From Leptolyngbya sp. FACHB-261 (lineage in GTDB: Bacteria; Cyanobacteriota; Cyanobacteriia; FACHB-261), in the NCBI RefSeq assembly GCF_014696065.1, contig NZ_JACJPL010000031.1, positions 682,001 through 746,000 on the forward strand: a stretch of DNA of 64,000 nt. The letters are read 5' to 3'. Position 1 is the stretch's first letter, and the number at the start of each line of letters is the position of its first letter. A program made the position numbers and the translations under genes. This document shows positions 16,099-27,124 of this stretch, in pieces. Below the pieces are notes generated by a model that worked only from the letters and a program-made list of their open reading frames with translations, was not told the DNA's origin and searched no databases.

Positions 16099-18183
16099 GT
16101 GAGTTACTGTCTGGCCCCCGAGTGCCCTTCACCCCAGAACTTAGAAGCCCAGGATTACTGTCAAACCTGCGGTTCGCCCTTGCTGCTCAAAGGCCGCTAT
16201 CGGGCACTTTCCCGCTTGGGACGAGGCGGGTTTGGCATTACCTTCTTGGCCCGAGATGAAGACCTACCTTCTCAACCCAAATGCGTCATTAAGCAATTGC
16301 GTTCGGCAAGGCGAGCCCCCAGAGTCTTCGAGGTTGCCTGTCGCTTATTTGAGCGCGAAGCTGCTGCTTTAGAACGGCTAGGACGCAAAAGCAGTCCAGT
16401 CGCTTCTCAAATTCCCCAGCTCTTTGCCTACTTCGTAGAGCAGGGACAGTTTTATCTGGTCCAGGAGTACGTCGAAGGCCAAACATTAGCCCAAGAACTC
16501 AAGCGCAATGGTCCCTTCAAGGAAGTACAGATCCGACAGATCCTTGAGGAGTTGTTGCCCGTATTAGGCTACATCCATCGGCAAGGCGTCATCCACCGAG
16601 ATATCAAACCTGCCAACCTAATGCGCCGCACCAACCAAAACCTGGTGATGCCCCCCTCACAGGCGGAGACAATGGTTCTGGCATCGGTCACCTCCCGTCG
16701 TCTGTCGGCCTCCTCTGTACTGACACCGACCCCCGCGCCTGCGTCTGTAGACGCTGACCCGGACGGCAGGCTAGTTCTGATCGACTTCGGCGCAATCAAA
16801 GACGCCAGCAACACCAAGCTGCAATCCAGTGAGGGCGACACTCAGAACACGCTGATTAACAGCCCTGGGTTCTCCCCGCCCGAGCAGCTCTCTGGCCTGC
16901 CTGTAGGCCCGACCAGCGACCTCTACGCCTTGGCCGCAACCTGTGTCAACCTGCTGGCAGGCTGCTCTCCCAACAGCCTGTACGACCACAACACCGGCAT
17001 CTGGACCTGGCGCACCCGCGTTCAGATCAGCGAGGGACTAGCGGACGTTTTGGACCGCATGTTGAGAGCTGCGGTTATCGAGCGCTACACCAGTGCCGAA
17101 GAAGCATTGGCAGCTCTTCAGAAATGTCCCAAACCTCAAGCGCCTGAACTGGCTAAACCCAAAGAGCGCTCGACCGCCGCTCGCAACTCCCGCACCCGTA
17201 GCCAAACGCCAGCAAAGCAGCCCTCCGCCAAGCGCAATCTCCGCCAAGTCTTACTACTCAGCATCCTGGCAGCAGGTCCCTTTGCGGGTTGGGGATTAGC
17301 CCAAGCCAAGGCGCCCTTCGGGGCTGAACCTCTAAACTTGGCGACGTTGCAGGCCCAACGGCTTTTGAGCACCTCTGGAAATCTAGTACAGATTTCAACT
17401 GCCAACCTGGATCAGTTCCTATCGCGGCTTGGTTTCGGGTCCCCTTCCCCGCAACAGACCCCGACTGCTAGCGCCCCGGTAGCAACGCCAGTTGCGCCCC
17501 TGATGACTCCTCCTACCCCTAAGGGGTCTGGCTCTGCCCTGGCAGCTACCGGTCCCGGCCCCTTTAAAGATACAAAAGGTCACTGGGCTACTGGCTACAT
17601 CAAGGCTCTAACCCAAGATGGCATCATCTCTGGTTTTCCAGATGGTCGCTTTCAACCCAACGCCCCGGTGACACGCGCCCAGTTTGCAACCATCGTGCAA
17701 AAGGCCTTTCAACCCGAGGCCCAGCGTCCCAAGCTAGCCTTCAAGGATGTCCCGCAGAACTTCTGGGCCTCCAGGTCTATTCAAGCGGCTTATCAGAGCA
17801 GCTTCCTGTCTGGTTACACCAATGAGCGCTTCCAACCCAACCAAAACATCACCAGGGTCCAGGCGTTAGTGGCGCTGAGCAACGGTCTCTCACTTATTTC
17901 TACAGACCGCAGCGTGACCGATGCACTCGGTCAATTTCAAGATAGAGACCAGATCCCGACTTACGCTGCCTACCACATCGCTGCGGCGACTCAAGAGCAA
18001 TTGGTGGTGAACTATCCTGACCTCACCCGGCTCAACCCGAACCGGGCTGCAACTCGCGCAGAGGTAGCTGCCTTCGTCTACCAAGCTCTGGTACGTAGCG
18101 GCAGGGTTCAGCCGCTTGATTCTGCTTATGTCGTCGCCAACAAATCTGACTCGGCTTCTGGGCCATTGATCAGCCCTCAGTGA
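16099..18183 (+). CDS. Ser/Thr protein kinase with SLH domains
   Basis: The 694-aa Hanks-type kinase has a cysteine-rich N-terminus (C4, C9, C20, C23: a small zinc ribbon) and a kinase domain at about 33-350. Visible are GRGGFGITFLA, VIKQLR, HRDIKPANL and LIDFGAIKD, with a Thr/Ser/Pro-rich insert of about 45 residues between the HRD and DFG motifs. After a Lys/Pro linker there is a transmembrane helix (VLLLSILAAGPFAGWGLAQA, about 385-405), then three S-layer homology repeats (about 490-680: DTKGHWATGYIKALTQDGIISGFPDGRFQP and variants). SLH domains in cyanobacteria bind pyruvylated or peptidoglycan-linked wall polymers. It may thus sense the cell envelope. Start GTG 16099. Confidence 0.92.
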   Translation: MSYCLAPECPSPQNLEAQDYCQTCGSPLLLKGRYRALSRLGRGGFGITFLARDEDLPSQPKCVIKQLRSARRAPRVFEVACRLFEREAAALERLGRKSSPVASQIPQLFAYFVEQGQFYLVQEYVEGQTLAQELKRNGPFKEVQIRQILEELLPVLGYIHRQGVIHRDIKPANLMRRTNQNLVMPPSQAETMVLASVTSRRLSASSVLTPTPAPASVDADPDGRLVLIDFGAIKDASNTKLQSSEGDTQNTLINSPGFSPPEQLSGLPVGPTSDLYALAATCVNLLAGCSPNSLYDHNTGIWTWRTRVQISEGLADVLDRMLRAAVIERYTSAEEALAALQKCPKPQAPELAKPKERSTAARNSRTRSQTPAKQPSAKRNLRQVLLLSILAAGPFAGWGLAQAKAPFGAEPLNLATLQAQRLLSTSGNLVQISTANLDQFLSRLGFGSPSPQQTPTASAPVATPVAPLMTPPTPKGSGSALAATGPGPFKDTKGHWATGYIKALTQDGIISGFPDGRFQPNAPVTRAQFATIVQKAFQPEAQRPKLAFKDVPQNFWASRSIQAAYQSSFLSGYTNERFQPNQNITRVQALVALSNGLSLISTDRSVTDALGQFQDRDQIPTYAAYHIAAATQEQLVVNYPDLTRLNPNRAATRAEVAAFVYQALVRSGRVQPLDSAYVVANKSDSASGPLISPQ

Positions 18184-18241
18184 TCTCTCTGCAATCAATC
18201 CTGATCAACACAGCTTGGACTGCTAAGGGGGGATTAGTGAG

Positions 18242-19222
18242 TCAGGATGTTAGGTTCAGCAGTGAAGTTTGGCAGTCAAACAAGTGCAAGCCCAAGCGAG
18301 TAGAGAGATCCTCGCAAACTCTAACCCCGCGAACACTGTTACCTCGGCCATCCAATAGGGGTGAGAAGACACCAATCCCCATTTGGTTCGGCACTACGGC
18401 AATGATGCCGCCGCAAACCCCACTTTTGGCTGGTAGACCCACTTTGTAGGCCCACTCCCCCGCAAAATTGTACATGCCACAGCTATACATCACCGTGAGA
18501 ATGTCTCTGACATAGCAGGGCTGGACGGCACGTTCTTGGGTGATTGGGTTAATGCCGCGGTTGGCTAAGGTTGCAGCCATCACTGCCAGATCGCGGCAGT
18601 CCACCATCAAGGAACATTGCTGGAAATAGAGGTCCAGCGCTTCATCAATGCGTTCGTCGATCATGCCGAAGTTGCGCATTAGATAGGCCATTGCCCGGTT
18701 GCGAAACCCAGTCGTGCGCTCTGACATGAAGACAGAAATATCAATCACGACATCGTGACCGACATAGCAGCGAAACATATCGAGCATGCGGTTGAGCCGT
18801 TCAGTAGGGCCAACTCCCTTGAGCAAGCTCGTGGTGGCAATCGCTCCTGCATTCACCATGGGGTTGTAGGGGCGTTTGGAGTGTTCATCCAGCACGATGG
18901 CATTAAAGGCATCGCCGGTGGGTTCTACACCAACTTTGCTCAGCACAGCATCGCGCCCGTGATCCTCTAAGGCCAAGCCGTAGACAAACCCTTTAGAAAT
19001 CGACTGAATCGTGAACAGTTGCTCAAAATCGCCCACAGTGTAAACCTGTCCATCCACGGTGATCACACAGATGGCAAACCAATCTGGATTAGCCTTGGCT
19101 AGTTCAGGAATGTAATTGGCTAGATGGCCTTCACACAGCGGTTGATACTTGCGGTGCAAGTCCTCGAGAAAACGTTGGAGAGGCCCTCGGTCAGCCTCTA
19201 TAGAGTCTGGCTTTTGGCTCAT
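18242..19222 (-). CDS. glsA: glutaminase A
   Basis: GlsA hydrolyses L-glutamine to glutamate and ammonia. The protein has a serine-beta-lactamase-like fold. Length of 326 aa is right for a bacterial form without C-terminal STAS domain. Motifs: catalytic S-x-x-K in QSISKGFVY (around residue 71), [33 protein letters not shown], and [28 protein letters not shown] with the conserved KSGV. The gene stands alone between convergent and divergent neighbours. The divergent pheA begins 72 bases away, so promoters of both share that short gap. Confidence 0.96.
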   Translation of the reverse strand: MSQKPDSIEADRGPLQRFLEDLHRKYQPLCEGHLANYIPELAKANPDWFAICVITVDGQVYTVGDFEQLFTIQSISKGFVYGLALEDHGRDAVLSKVGVEPTGDAFNAIVLDEHSKRPYNPMVNAGAIATTSLLKGVGPTERLNRMLDMFRCYVGHDVVIDISVFMSERTTGFRNRAMAYLMRNFGMIDERIDEALDLYFQQCSLMVDCRDLAVMAATLANRGINPITQERAVQPCYVRDILTVMYSCGMYNFAGEWAYKVGLPAKSGVCGGIIAVVPNQMGIGVFSPLLDGRGNSVRGVRVCEDLSTRLGLHLFDCQTSLLNLTS

Positions 19223-19294
19223 AAGCCGGGCTTGTACCTTGAGGTGAGCTAGCAGATAACCTTCTTTGAGCTTAGAGGGGTCACAACCAACCCG

Positions 19295-20185
19295 ATGGTT
19301 ATCCTCAAATGGCAGGATATCAGCATGGTCACTTCCTATTCGATTGCTTACCTTGGCCCAGCCGGTACCTTCAGCGAAACTGCAGCTCTGCGTTATCTAG
19401 AACTGCTGAATCCGGAGCAGATTACAGGGCTCTGTCCCTATGCCAGCATCCCTCAAGCAATTAAGGCCGTAGCTAGGCGGGAGGTCGAACGCGCCATTGT
19501 TCCAGTTGAGAACTCGATTGAGGGTAGCGTCACCACAACCCTGGATACACTGTGGGCGCTAGACGGGCTACAAGTCCAGCAAGCTCTGGTGTTACCAGTG
19601 ACCCAAACCCTAATCTCCCGAGCAGTTGACCTCAAGCAGATTCAGACTGTTTACTCTCATCCGCAAGGTTTGGCCCAGTGCCAGCAGTGGTTAGAGCAGA
19701 ACCTGCCTCAAGTGCAACTGATTCCCACCAGTTCCACAACGGAGGCGCTTGACTACCTCGACAACCCCACAATGGCGATGATTGCCGCGGAGCGAGCGGC
19801 GAGCCTATACAATCTGCCCATCCTGGCGCGGGCGATTAATGACCACCCAGCCAACTGCACTCGCTTCTGGGCACTCAGCTTGCAAGCAGCGACGGGTGGT
19901 AGCCATACGTCTTTGGCTTTTAGCGTTCCAGCTAATGTCCCTGGTGCGCTGATGCGACCGCTCTCGATCTTCGCTAGCCGCCAGATCAATCTCAGCCGTA
20001 TCGAATCCCGCCCCACCAAACGCTCGTTGGGGGACTATCTGTTCTTTCTAGATCTAGAAGCTGATGCTAACGAGGAGCGGGTCCGCTCTGCCATAGAGGA
20101 ATTGCGGGCCTATGCTGAAACCCTCAAGATTTTTGGCAGCTATTCAGTCCTGTCTTTGGCCCGCCCTGTCACCTCAGAGCCCTAA
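19295..20185 (+). CDS. pheA: prephenate dehydratase
   Basis: PheA converts prephenate to phenylpyruvate in phenylalanine synthesis. This 296-aa monofunctional form has a PDT domain at about 14-190 ([31 protein letters not shown], and the catalytic Thr in NCTRFW). A C-terminal ACT domain follows ([36 protein letters not shown]), whose ESRP motif binds phenylalanine for feedback inhibition. Two starts are possible: ATG 19295 or ATG 19325 ([14 protein letters not shown]). The second gives the usual length, but neither has a strong ribosome-binding site. Confidence 0.95.
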   Translation: MVILKWQDISMVTSYSIAYLGPAGTFSETAALRYLELLNPEQITGLCPYASIPQAIKAVARREVERAIVPVENSIEGSVTTTLDTLWALDGLQVQQALVLPVTQTLISRAVDLKQIQTVYSHPQGLAQCQQWLEQNLPQVQLIPTSSTTEALDYLDNPTMAMIAAERAASLYNLPILARAINDHPANCTRFWALSLQAATGGSHTSLAFSVPANVPGALMRPLSIFASRQINLSRIESRPTKRSLGDYLFFLDLEADANEERVRSAIEELRAYAETLKIFGSYSVLSLARPVTSEP

Positions 20186-20211
20186 TTGCCAACCAGCGTC
20201 AGGTACACCGT

Positions 20212-21303
20212 TCAAGCCCTGGGCAGGTGAGGGAAGGCATCAGCTATAGCCGGATAAGTAATCTTGCCAGCCTTAATGTTGAGCCCCCGCGCCAGCATAG
20301 GATCTTTGTCCAGAGCTTCTTCGCCGAAATCAGCTAAGGCAATGACGTAAGGTAAGGTCGCATTGACTAAAGCTTGGGTAGCTGTCCAGGGCACCGCTCC
20401 CGGCATATTGGGAACACCGTAGTGCAGAACGCCAGCTTCCTCGTACACCGGTTGGGTATGCGAGGTTGTGCGCATAGTCTCAATGCAACCACCCTGGTCT
20501 ACTGCCACATCAACGATCACTGTTCTCGCCTGCATCTGACTAACCAGTTCACGAGATACCAGCACCGGTGCCCGGCGTCCGGGTAGCAGCACCGCACCAA
20601 TCAGCAAATCAGCTTCGGGCACAACCGCTTCAATGTTTGCAGGCGTGCTGTACAGAAGCTCCACGCGTGAACCAAAGATCGTTTCTAGTTCAGACAACCG
20701 ATTCAGGTTCACATCAAAGATCTGCACGCGTGCCCCCAAACCTACAGCCATGCGCGCGGCCTCGGTCCCAACAATGCCACCGCCTAAAACGACCACCCGT
20801 CCAGGTCGTACCCCAGGCACGCCCCCTAAGAGTACACCGCGCCCGCCCTGCTGCCGAGTCAAGTAGTGCGCCCCAAACTGCACCGACAAGCGTCCTGCAA
20901 TCACACTCATCGGCACCAGAAGTGGCAGCTGACCGTTGTTAGCCTGCACCGTCTCATAAGCAACACAGGTCGCTCCTGACTTCAGTAGTGCAGTGGTCAG
21001 TACTTCATCTGCGGCTAGGTGCAGGTAGGTAAACAGCAGCAAATCTGGGTGTAGCAGTTTGTACTCAGAGGGCAGAGGCTCTTTCACCTTGACCACCATC
21101 TGCTGCTCGTAGATAGTCTCAGGGCTGTTAGCTAATTTGGCTCCGGCCCGCTCGTAATCGGCATCTGTGAAACCTGCCCCCGTGCCTGCGCCTGCCTCAA
21201 TCAGTACCTGGTGTCCCCGATGGACCAGCGCTTGCACCGCACTGGGGGTTAGTCCAACACGAAACTCTTGATCCTTGACCTCTCGAGGTACACCAATACG
21301 CAT
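20212..21303 (-). CDS. ald: alanine dehydrogenase
   Basis: Ald catalyses NAD-dependent interconversion of L-alanine and pyruvate plus ammonia. Length of 363 aa is standard. Motifs: [20 protein letters not shown] at the N-terminus, [10 protein letters not shown] with substrate-binding Lys, and the NAD-binding stretch [44 protein letters not shown] and the final [13 protein letters not shown] also fit. The gene is followed on the opposite strand by pheA (convergent, 26 bases) and preceded by the Lon-N-domain gene, 26 bases away on the same strand. Confidence 0.97.
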   Translation of the reverse strand: MRIGVPREVKDQEFRVGLTPSAVQALVHRGHQVLIEAGAGTGAGFTDADYERAGAKLANSPETIYEQQMVVKVKEPLPSEYKLLHPDLLLFTYLHLAADEVLTTALLKSGATCVAYETVQANNGQLPLLVPMSVIAGRLSVQFGAHYLTRQQGGRGVLLGGVPGVRPGRVVVLGGGIVGTEAARMAVGLGARVQIFDVNLNRLSELETIFGSRVELLYSTPANIEAVVPEADLLIGAVLLPGRRAPVLVSRELVSQMQARTVIVDVAVDQGGCIETMRTTSHTQPVYEEAGVLHYGVPNMPGAVPWTATQALVNATLPYVIALADFGEEALDKDPMLARGLNIKAGKITYPAIADAFPHLPRA

Positions 21304-21329
21304 AGATTCAATTTGAATTCAAGGTAAGT

Positions 21330-21974
21330 TCAACTGCTGAGAGTATCTTTCAAAACAGTTTTGGCAGCCAAATGATTACGGGTAGAAGACAAAATGTCAG
21401 CTTCCCGGCGCAAGCGAGCCTCGGTGTCCAACATTTCCAGTAGCATTTGCTGCTCTACACTCGCTCCAGAGAGGTTGCGCCCAATCCAGTAGGACAACTC
21501 TGTGGGTGAAGTTGGCAAATCGTCAGGTAGCTCGATGTCCTGCTCCATCAGCTTGGCAGACAGACGCACGACGTCTTTGAGCAGCGTACTCACTTCGTCA
21601 GCCAGTGGCCCCAGATCCTGAGCAGGGGTTGCATCCTCGAGCCATTCCACTAAGCCGACGTAGTAGGGTTTCTCACGCACATAGTCCAACACCTGAAAAC
21701 GCTGTTGTCCTAGTGTTAAAACCCGCAGTCGACCGTCTGGCAAACGTTGATACTTCACGATCTCGGCGCAGCAGCCGATTCGAGCGGGTTCCTCTCGAAC
21801 CGGATCTACCATTAAGACCCCGAAGCGACGATCACTATCGAGGATGGTATTCATCATGATCCGGTAACGGTACTCAAAGATGTGTAACGGCAAAGGCTGC
21901 CCTGGAAACAGCACAACATCCCCAAGCGGGAATAGGGGTAGTTCGCAGACCGCGATAGAGGAAGGGAAGGCCAT
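21330..21974 (-). CDS. Lon N-terminal (substrate-binding) domain protein
   Basis: The 214-aa protein is a stand-alone LON substrate-binding domain. It shows the classic ELPLFPLGDVVLFPGQPLPLHIFEYRYRIMM, then FGVLMVD, RIGCCAEI and QRFQVLDYVREKPYYVGLVEWL. The last 80 residues are helical (VSTLLKDVVRLSAKLMEQ, LSYWIGRNLSGASVEQQMLLEMLDTEARLRREADIL). No protease or AAA domain is present. Such proteins are conserved in cyanobacteria and plastids; their client is unknown. The gene lies directly upstream of ald and may be read with it. Confidence 0.92.
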   Translation of the reverse strand: MAFPSSIAVCELPLFPLGDVVLFPGQPLPLHIFEYRYRIMMNTILDSDRRFGVLMVDPVREEPARIGCCAEIVKYQRLPDGRLRVLTLGQQRFQVLDYVREKPYYVGLVEWLEDATPAQDLGPLADEVSTLLKDVVRLSAKLMEQDIELPDDLPTSPTELSYWIGRNLSGASVEQQMLLEMLDTEARLRREADILSSTRNHLAAKTVLKDTLSS

Positions 21975-22063
21975 TACCAGTGGTTAGGAAATATTGAGTG
22001 CTTTCAACTACTCTATTCTACGGGTTATTCAGGGTTCAGCGCTGTGGCTAAGATACACAGACA

Positions 22064-22092
22064 GCCCTGCCCCCCATGACAGGGAACAGGGC
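22064..22092 (-). terminator. inverted repeat downstream of rpsJ
   Basis: GCCCTG at 22064-22069 pairs with CAGGGC at 22087-22092, with GC-rich content in the loop. It lies 33 bases beyond the stop codon of rpsJ, the last gene of the str operon. The following bases on the minus strand are T-rich but broken (CTGTCTGTGTATCTT), so this is only a candidate terminator. Confidence 0.4.
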
Positions 22093-22124
22093 AACCTCAT
22101 TAAAGAGAGCCTTGAAACGGGCGA

Positions 22125-22442
22125 TTAGAGTTTGACTTCGATGTCTACACCAGCTGGCAAATCCAACTTCATCAGTGCATCAATCGTTTTAGAAGATGGC
22201 TGATAGATATCAATAATACGACGGTGGGTCCGGGTTTCGAAGTGTTCCCGAGAGTCCTTATCGACGTGGGGTGAGCGCAACAAACAGTAGATGCGGCGCC
22301 GGGTCGGCAAAGGAATAGGGCCAATCGCTGCTGCGTTAGTACGGTTAGCAGTATCGACAATCTTCTCACAAGAGGTATCAAGCAGCCGATGGTCAAAGGC
22401 TTGCAGCCGAATGCGAATCTTTTGCTGTTGGATAGTTGCCAT
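22125..22442 (-). CDS. rpsJ: 30S ribosomal protein S10
   Basis: S10 is a component of the 30S subunit head and also NusE, a transcription antitermination factor. Length of 105 aa is normal. Recognisable parts are [59 protein letters not shown] and [16 protein letters not shown]. It follows tuf by 108 bases and ends the str operon, the usual cyanobacterial arrangement. Confidence 0.98.
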   Translation of the reverse strand: MATIQQQKIRIRLQAFDHRLLDTSCEKIVDTANRTNAAAIGPIPLPTRRRIYCLLRSPHVDKDSREHFETRTHRRIIDIYQPSSKTIDALMKLDLPAGVDIEVKL

Positions 22443-22550
22443 TGTTCAGTAGAGAAAGTGGAGTGAGCACAGAGCGGCAGAGCAGGCTTGCACCTGTCTA
22501 CCGCTCTAAGAGAAGTTGAATCGCTAACTAAGGTTTACTTAGCGCAAGTT

Positions 22551-23780
22551 CTACTTGACGATCTTAGAAACCACGCCAGAACCAACTGTACGGCCACCTT
22601 CGCGAATCGCGAAGCGCATTTGCTGCTCAATAGCGATGGGCTTGATCAGTTCAACCGTCATTTTAATGCGGTCACCGGGCATCACCATTTCGGCAGTGCT
22701 GCCATCGTCAGAGGTGAAAGAGGTGATGGTACCCGTTACGTCAGTTGTACGTACGTAGAACTGAGGGCGGTAACCGGGGAAGAAGGGCGTTTTACGACCA
22801 CCTTCTTCTTGCTTCAGCACGTAGACCTCTGCCTCAAACTGGGTGTGAGGGGTGATTGAACCAGGCTTGGCTAGCACCATCCCCCGCTCAATGTCTTCCT
22901 TCTTAACACCCCGTAGTAGCAAGCCCACGTTGTCGCCAGCCATACCCTCATCAAGGGTCTTCTGGAACATTTCCACGCCAGTTACCGTGGTTTCACGGGT
23001 GTCTCTGATGCCTACAATCGAGATCGTTTCGCCAATCTTGACCTTACCGCGTTCAATCCGGCCTGTGGCGACCGTACCCCGGCCCGAGATCGAGAAGACG
23101 TCTTCAACCGCCATCAGGAAGGGCTTGTCGATGTCCCGCTCAGGTGTGGGGATGCTAGCATCCACCGCGTCCATCAGGTCGTAGATCTTGTCGACCCACT
23201 TGTCCTGACCCCGAATGGTCTTGGGATCAGAGGTCATCTTCTCTACAGCCAGTAGAGCTGAGCCTGCCACAATTGGGATATCGTCGCCAGCGAAGTCGTA
23301 GGAATCCAACAGCTCACGAACTTCCAGTTCCACTAGTTCCAGCAGTTCAGCGTCATCTACCTGATCTTCCTTGTTCAGGAACACCACAATATTAGGAACG
23401 CCGACCTGACGGGCTAGCAGAATGTGCTCACGAGTCTGAGGCATGGGGCCATCTGCGGCAGATACCACTAGGATTGCACCGTCCATCTGCGCTGCACCCG
23501 TGATCATGTTCTTCACGTAGTCAGCGTGACCGGGGCAGTCCACGTGGGCGTAGTGACGAGTTTGGGTCTGATACTCCACGTGGGCGGTGTTGATCGTGAT
23601 GCCGCGCGCCTTCTCTTCAGGAGCTGCATCAATATCTGCGTATTTGCGAGCCTGAGCTTGGCCCAGTGCTGCCAAGGTCATCGTGATCGCCGCCGTCAAC
23701 GTGGTCTTACCGTGGTCAACGTGACCAATGGTGCCAATGTTGACGTGGGGTTTGGTCCGCTCAAATTTTGCACGTGCCAT
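22551..23780 (-). CDS. tuf: elongation factor Tu
   Basis: EF-Tu brings aminoacyl-tRNA to the ribosome as the GTP complex. The 409-aa length is the cyanobacterial/plastid size, longer than the 394 aa of E. coli. It shows G1 [11 protein letters not shown]2 with [13 protein letters not shown]3 [12 protein letters not shown] and G4 NKEDQVDD. The cyanobacteria-typical insert near 185-200 ([21 protein letters not shown]) is present. It lies 21 bases downstream of fusA in the str operon. Confidence 0.98.
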   Translation of the reverse strand: MARAKFERTKPHVNIGTIGHVDHGKTTLTAAITMTLAALGQAQARKYADIDAAPEEKARGITINTAHVEYQTQTRHYAHVDCPGHADYVKNMITGAAQMDGAILVVSAADGPMPQTREHILLARQVGVPNIVVFLNKEDQVDDAELLELVELEVRELLDSYDFAGDDIPIVAGSALLAVEKMTSDPKTIRGQDKWVDKIYDLMDAVDASIPTPERDIDKPFLMAVEDVFSISGRGTVATGRIERGKVKIGETISIVGIRDTRETTVTGVEMFQKTLDEGMAGDNVGLLLRGVKKEDIERGMVLAKPGSITPHTQFEAEVYVLKQEEGGRKTPFFPGYRPQFYVRTTDVTGTITSFTSDDGSTAEMVMPGDRIKMTVELIKPIAIEQQMRFAIREGGRTVGSGVVSKIVK

Positions 23781-23801
23781 TGAGTTGTCTTCCTCGTCCT
23801 A

Positions 23802-25880
23802 CTACGCGTTCCCTTTGCTCTTTGCAATGATGGCTTCAGCCACACTCCGAGGAACTTCCTCATAGTGACTAAACTCCATCGTAAAAATGCCCCGACCCTG
23901 GGTTTTGGAGCGGATGTCGGTGGCGTATCCGAACATTTCCGCCAGGGGCACTTTGGCAGCGACCTTTGCTAAGCCTTGAGCTGCCTTTTCCTGACCTTCG
24001 ATTTGACCTCGGCGAGAGTTCAAATCACCCATGATGGTGCCTAGGAAGTCTTCTGGTACTTCTACCTCAACCTTCATCATCGGCTCCAGCAAGACTGGGC
24101 TGGCTTTTAGGAAGCCATCCTTAATTGCCATTGAGCCTGCAATTTTGAAGGCCATTTCCGAAGAGTCAACATCGTGGTAGGAGCCGTCGACTAACGTGGC
24201 ACGTACATCGATCACGGGGAAGCCAGCCAGAATCCCACCTTCGCAGGCTTCCTTCATACCCGCTTCCGCAGGACCAATATATTCCCTAGGAACCGAGCCG
24301 CCAACGATTTTGGAGACGAATTCAAACCCTGTTCCTGGTTCGGCAGGTTCAAGTTCAATCACAACGTGACCGTACTGACCCTTACCACCACTCTGACGGA
24401 CAAACTTGCCCTCAGCCTTGACCTGCTTACGAATAGTTTCACGGTAAGCCACCTGGGGAGCACCCACGTTAGCTTCGACCTTGAACTCTCGCATCATACG
24501 GTCTACCAGGATTTCCAGGTGCAACTCGCCCATACCAGAGATTACCGTTTGGTTAGTCTCTGGGTCGACGTTGACACGGAAAGTGGGATCCTCCTCCGAA
24601 AGCGACTGCAGCGCCTTGGAGAGCTTGTCCATATCCTGCTTGGTCTTCGGCTCAACTGCAACAGAGATAACCGGCTCAGGAATGAACAGGGACTCCAGAA
24701 TAACTGGAGAGGACTCTTCACACAGGGTATCCCCTGTGAAGGTGTCCTTCAGACCCAGCATGGCTCCTAGGTCGCCCGCCCGAAGCTCATCGACGTCGGT
24801 CCGCTCGTCAGCCTTCAACACGATTAGGCGAGAGACGCGCTCTTTCTTACCCTTCGTGGAGTTGAGAACGTAGCTGCCCTTCCTGAGGATCCCTGAGTAT
24901 ACGCGTACGAAGGTCAGGCGACCGAAGGGGTCAGCCATAATCTTGAAGGCAAGCGCAGACATCGGCTCTTCATCGTCAGCATGACGCTCAACGGCAGAGC
25001 CATCCAGCTTGGTCCCTTGAATGGCTGGAACCTCAAGGGGAGAAGGCAGGTAATCAACAACAGCGTCCAGCAGCAGTTGGACTCCCTTGTTCTTGAAGGC
25101 AGAGCCACAGAGCATAGGCACGATTGTGCCTGCGATGGTCCCTTTGCGGAGAGCAGTTCGAACCTCTTCTTCAGTTAGAGGCTCTTCAGCAAAGAATTTC
25201 TCCATCAGCGCATCGTCGGTTTCCGCTACCGCTTCTAGCAGCTTGGCACGGTACTCTTCAACCAACTCCTCCATATCGGCAGGAATGTCGGTCTCGACGA
25301 TGTCAGTACCTAAGTCATTGTTATAGATATAGGCTTTCAAGGCGACCAAGTCTACGATGCCTTTGAGGTCAGCCTCAGCACCAATCGGCAGCTGAATGGG
25401 AACTGCATTAGCGCGCAGTCGATCTACGATCTGCTTGTAAACTCGGACGAAGTCTGCGCCCATTCGGTCCATCTTGTTGACGAACGCGATCCGGGGCACC
25501 CGATAGCGGTCCGCCTGACGCCATACTGTCTCCGATTGGGGTTGAACACCACCTACGGAATCGAATACGGCAATCACACCATCCAGCACCCGCATGGAGC
25601 GCTCCACCTCAATGGTGAAGTCCACGTGACCCGGCGTGTCGATGATATTGATTTTATGGTCTTTCCAACTGGTAGAAATAGCGGCTGCGGTGATCGTAAT
25701 GCCCCGTTCCCGCTCCTGTTCCATCCAATCGGTGACCGCTGTTCCTTCGTGGACCTCACCGATCTTATGGACCACGCCGGAGTAAAACAGAATACGCTCG
25801 GTAGTCGTCGTCTTCCCAGCATCAATGTGGGCTGCGATTCCTATGTTGCGTACCTTCTCGAGGGGAACGGCACGTGCCAC
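23802..25880 (-). CDS. fusA: elongation factor G
   Basis: EF-G drives tRNA and mRNA translocation on the ribosome with GTP hydrolysis. Length of 692 aa is standard. G1 is [15 protein letters not shown], switch II is [16 protein letters not shown] and G4 is [10 protein letters not shown]. Domain IV shows [12 protein letters not shown]-type sequence ([12 protein letters not shown]) and domain V ends [18 protein letters not shown]. The gene sits between rpsG (93 bases upstream) and tuf (21 bases downstream). The Gly-rich sequences are normal and no second copy is seen here. Confidence 0.98.
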   Translation of the reverse strand: MARAVPLEKVRNIGIAAHIDAGKTTTTERILFYSGVVHKIGEVHEGTAVTDWMEQERERGITITAAAISTSWKDHKINIIDTPGHVDFTIEVERSMRVLDGVIAVFDSVGGVQPQSETVWRQADRYRVPRIAFVNKMDRMGADFVRVYKQIVDRLRANAVPIQLPIGAEADLKGIVDLVALKAYIYNNDLGTDIVETDIPADMEELVEEYRAKLLEAVAETDDALMEKFFAEEPLTEEEVRTALRKGTIAGTIVPMLCGSAFKNKGVQLLLDAVVDYLPSPLEVPAIQGTKLDGSAVERHADDEEPMSALAFKIMADPFGRLTFVRVYSGILRKGSYVLNSTKGKKERVSRLIVLKADERTDVDELRAGDLGAMLGLKDTFTGDTLCEESSPVILESLFIPEPVISVAVEPKTKQDMDKLSKALQSLSEEDPTFRVNVDPETNQTVISGMGELHLEILVDRMMREFKVEANVGAPQVAYRETIRKQVKAEGKFVRQSGGKGQYGHVVIELEPAEPGTGFEFVSKIVGGSVPREYIGPAEAGMKEACEGGILAGFPVIDVRATLVDGSYHDVDSSEMAFKIAGSMAIKDGFLKASPVLLEPMMKVEVEVPEDFLGTIMGDLNSRRGQIEGQEKAAQGLAKVAAKVPLAEMFGYATDIRSKTQGRGIFTMEFSHYEEVPRSVAEAIIAKSKGNA

Positions 25881-25973
25881 AACTACCTCCTTGGTTTGGA
25901 CAGGTTAGGCTTGACTGAAAGTTCAAGGCCTTCCGTAAAGATTCTATACTTTCGTCGAAGCTTTAGGGGGGAC

Positions 25974-26444
25974 TTAGTAGCGATAGTGGGCGAACGCCTT
26001 GTTAGCATCAGCCATGCGGTGCGTCTCTTCACGACGACGAATAGCGCCGCCGGTCTCGTTAGCTGCATCCATCAGCTCATTGGCAAGCTTACTGACCATG
26101 CTCTTACCCGCACGCTGGCGCGAGAACTGCGTGATCCAGCGCAATGCTAATGCAGTGCCCCGGTCGCCGCGTACTTCCATGGGTACTTGATAAGTCGCAC
26201 CGCCAACCCGACGAGCTTTGACCTCGACGAGGGGCGTTGCATTGCGCACAGCCCGCTCAAAAAGCTCTAGAGCATCATTGCCCGTCCGCTCCTGAATCGC
26301 TTTTAGAGCGTCATAGACAATGCGAGAAGCAACAGAATACTTACCGCTCACCATGAGGCGGCGAACCATCATGCTGACTAGGCGGCTGCTGTAAACCGGA
26401 TCGGGAGGGACAGGACGTTTGGTAGCGGAAGTACGACGAGACAT
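25974..26444 (-). CDS. rpsG: 30S ribosomal protein S7
   Basis: S7 is a primary 16S rRNA-binding protein that nucleates the 30S head. Length of 156 aa is normal. Typical parts are [57 protein letters not shown] and [20 protein letters not shown]. It is the second gene of the str operon. The 187-base gap to rpsL is larger than usual and could hold an internal promoter. Confidence 0.98.
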   Translation of the reverse strand: MSRRTSATKRPVPPDPVYSSRLVSMMVRRLMVSGKYSVASRIVYDALKAIQERTGNDALELFERAVRNATPLVEVKARRVGGATYQVPMEVRGDRGTALALRWITQFSRQRAGKSMVSKLANELMDAANETGGAIRRREETHRMADANKAFAHYRY

Positions 26445-26631
26445 GGTGAGAGTTTTTTTCCAGAGGTGCTGATGGAGTTTTAACTGAGAGTTGCGTAAGA
26501 CCTAAACAACTAGGCCAACGCTGCTTCACATTACATTCGAAAGCGTTCAGATTGCCAGAACACAAGTTCGATTGGCAACTGGACGCTGAGCCCTAGGCAG
26601 TTTAGACGTCGACGGAAAGCTAGGAGCTACC

Positions 26632-27009
26632 CTATTTTGCTTTCGGACGCTTGGCACCGTACTTCGAGCGACCCTGCTTACGGTCTTTAACACCTGCTGT
26701 GTCCAAGGTACCGCGGATGATGTGGTAGCGGACGCCAGGCAGATCCTTGACCCGCCCTCCCCGAATCATAACCACAGAGTGCTCTTGCAGGTTATGGCCA
26801 ATGCCAGGAATGTAAGCAGTCACCTCAAAACCGGACGTAAGCCGCACACGAGCTACTTTACGCAAAGCAGAGTTTGGCTTCTTAGGCGTTGTAGTGTAGA
26901 CACGAGTGCAGACACCGCGCCGTTGGGGACAGCTCTTAAGAGCAGGAGATTTGGTCTTGACCTTAGAGGCCTGACGTTCGTCGCGGATGAGCTGCTGAAT
27001 AGTCGGCAT
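26632..27009 (-). CDS. rpsL: 30S ribosomal protein S12
   Basis: S12 sits at the decoding centre and affects accuracy and streptomycin response. Length of 125 aa is normal. Recognisable parts are [53 protein letters not shown] and [29 protein letters not shown]. The Lys in TTPKKPNS is wild type, so no classical streptomycin-resistance change is visible. It is the first gene of the str operon rpsL-rpsG-fusA-tuf-rpsJ. Confidence 0.98.
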   Translation of the reverse strand: MPTIQQLIRDERQASKVKTKSPALKSCPQRRGVCTRVYTTTPKKPNSALRKVARVRLTSGFEVTAYIPGIGHNLQEHSVVMIRGGRVKDLPGVRYHIIRGTLDTAGVKDRKQGRSKYGAKRPKAK

Positions 27010-27124
27010 GAGAACTAGCGTAAAACCTACATGGTTACTTTTATTTCAACAATCCCTTATCCTACCAGGTTTTGCTTAGCCATAGCAATTCCCATGTAGA
27101 ACTGAGGCAGTAGAACTTAGAGAC

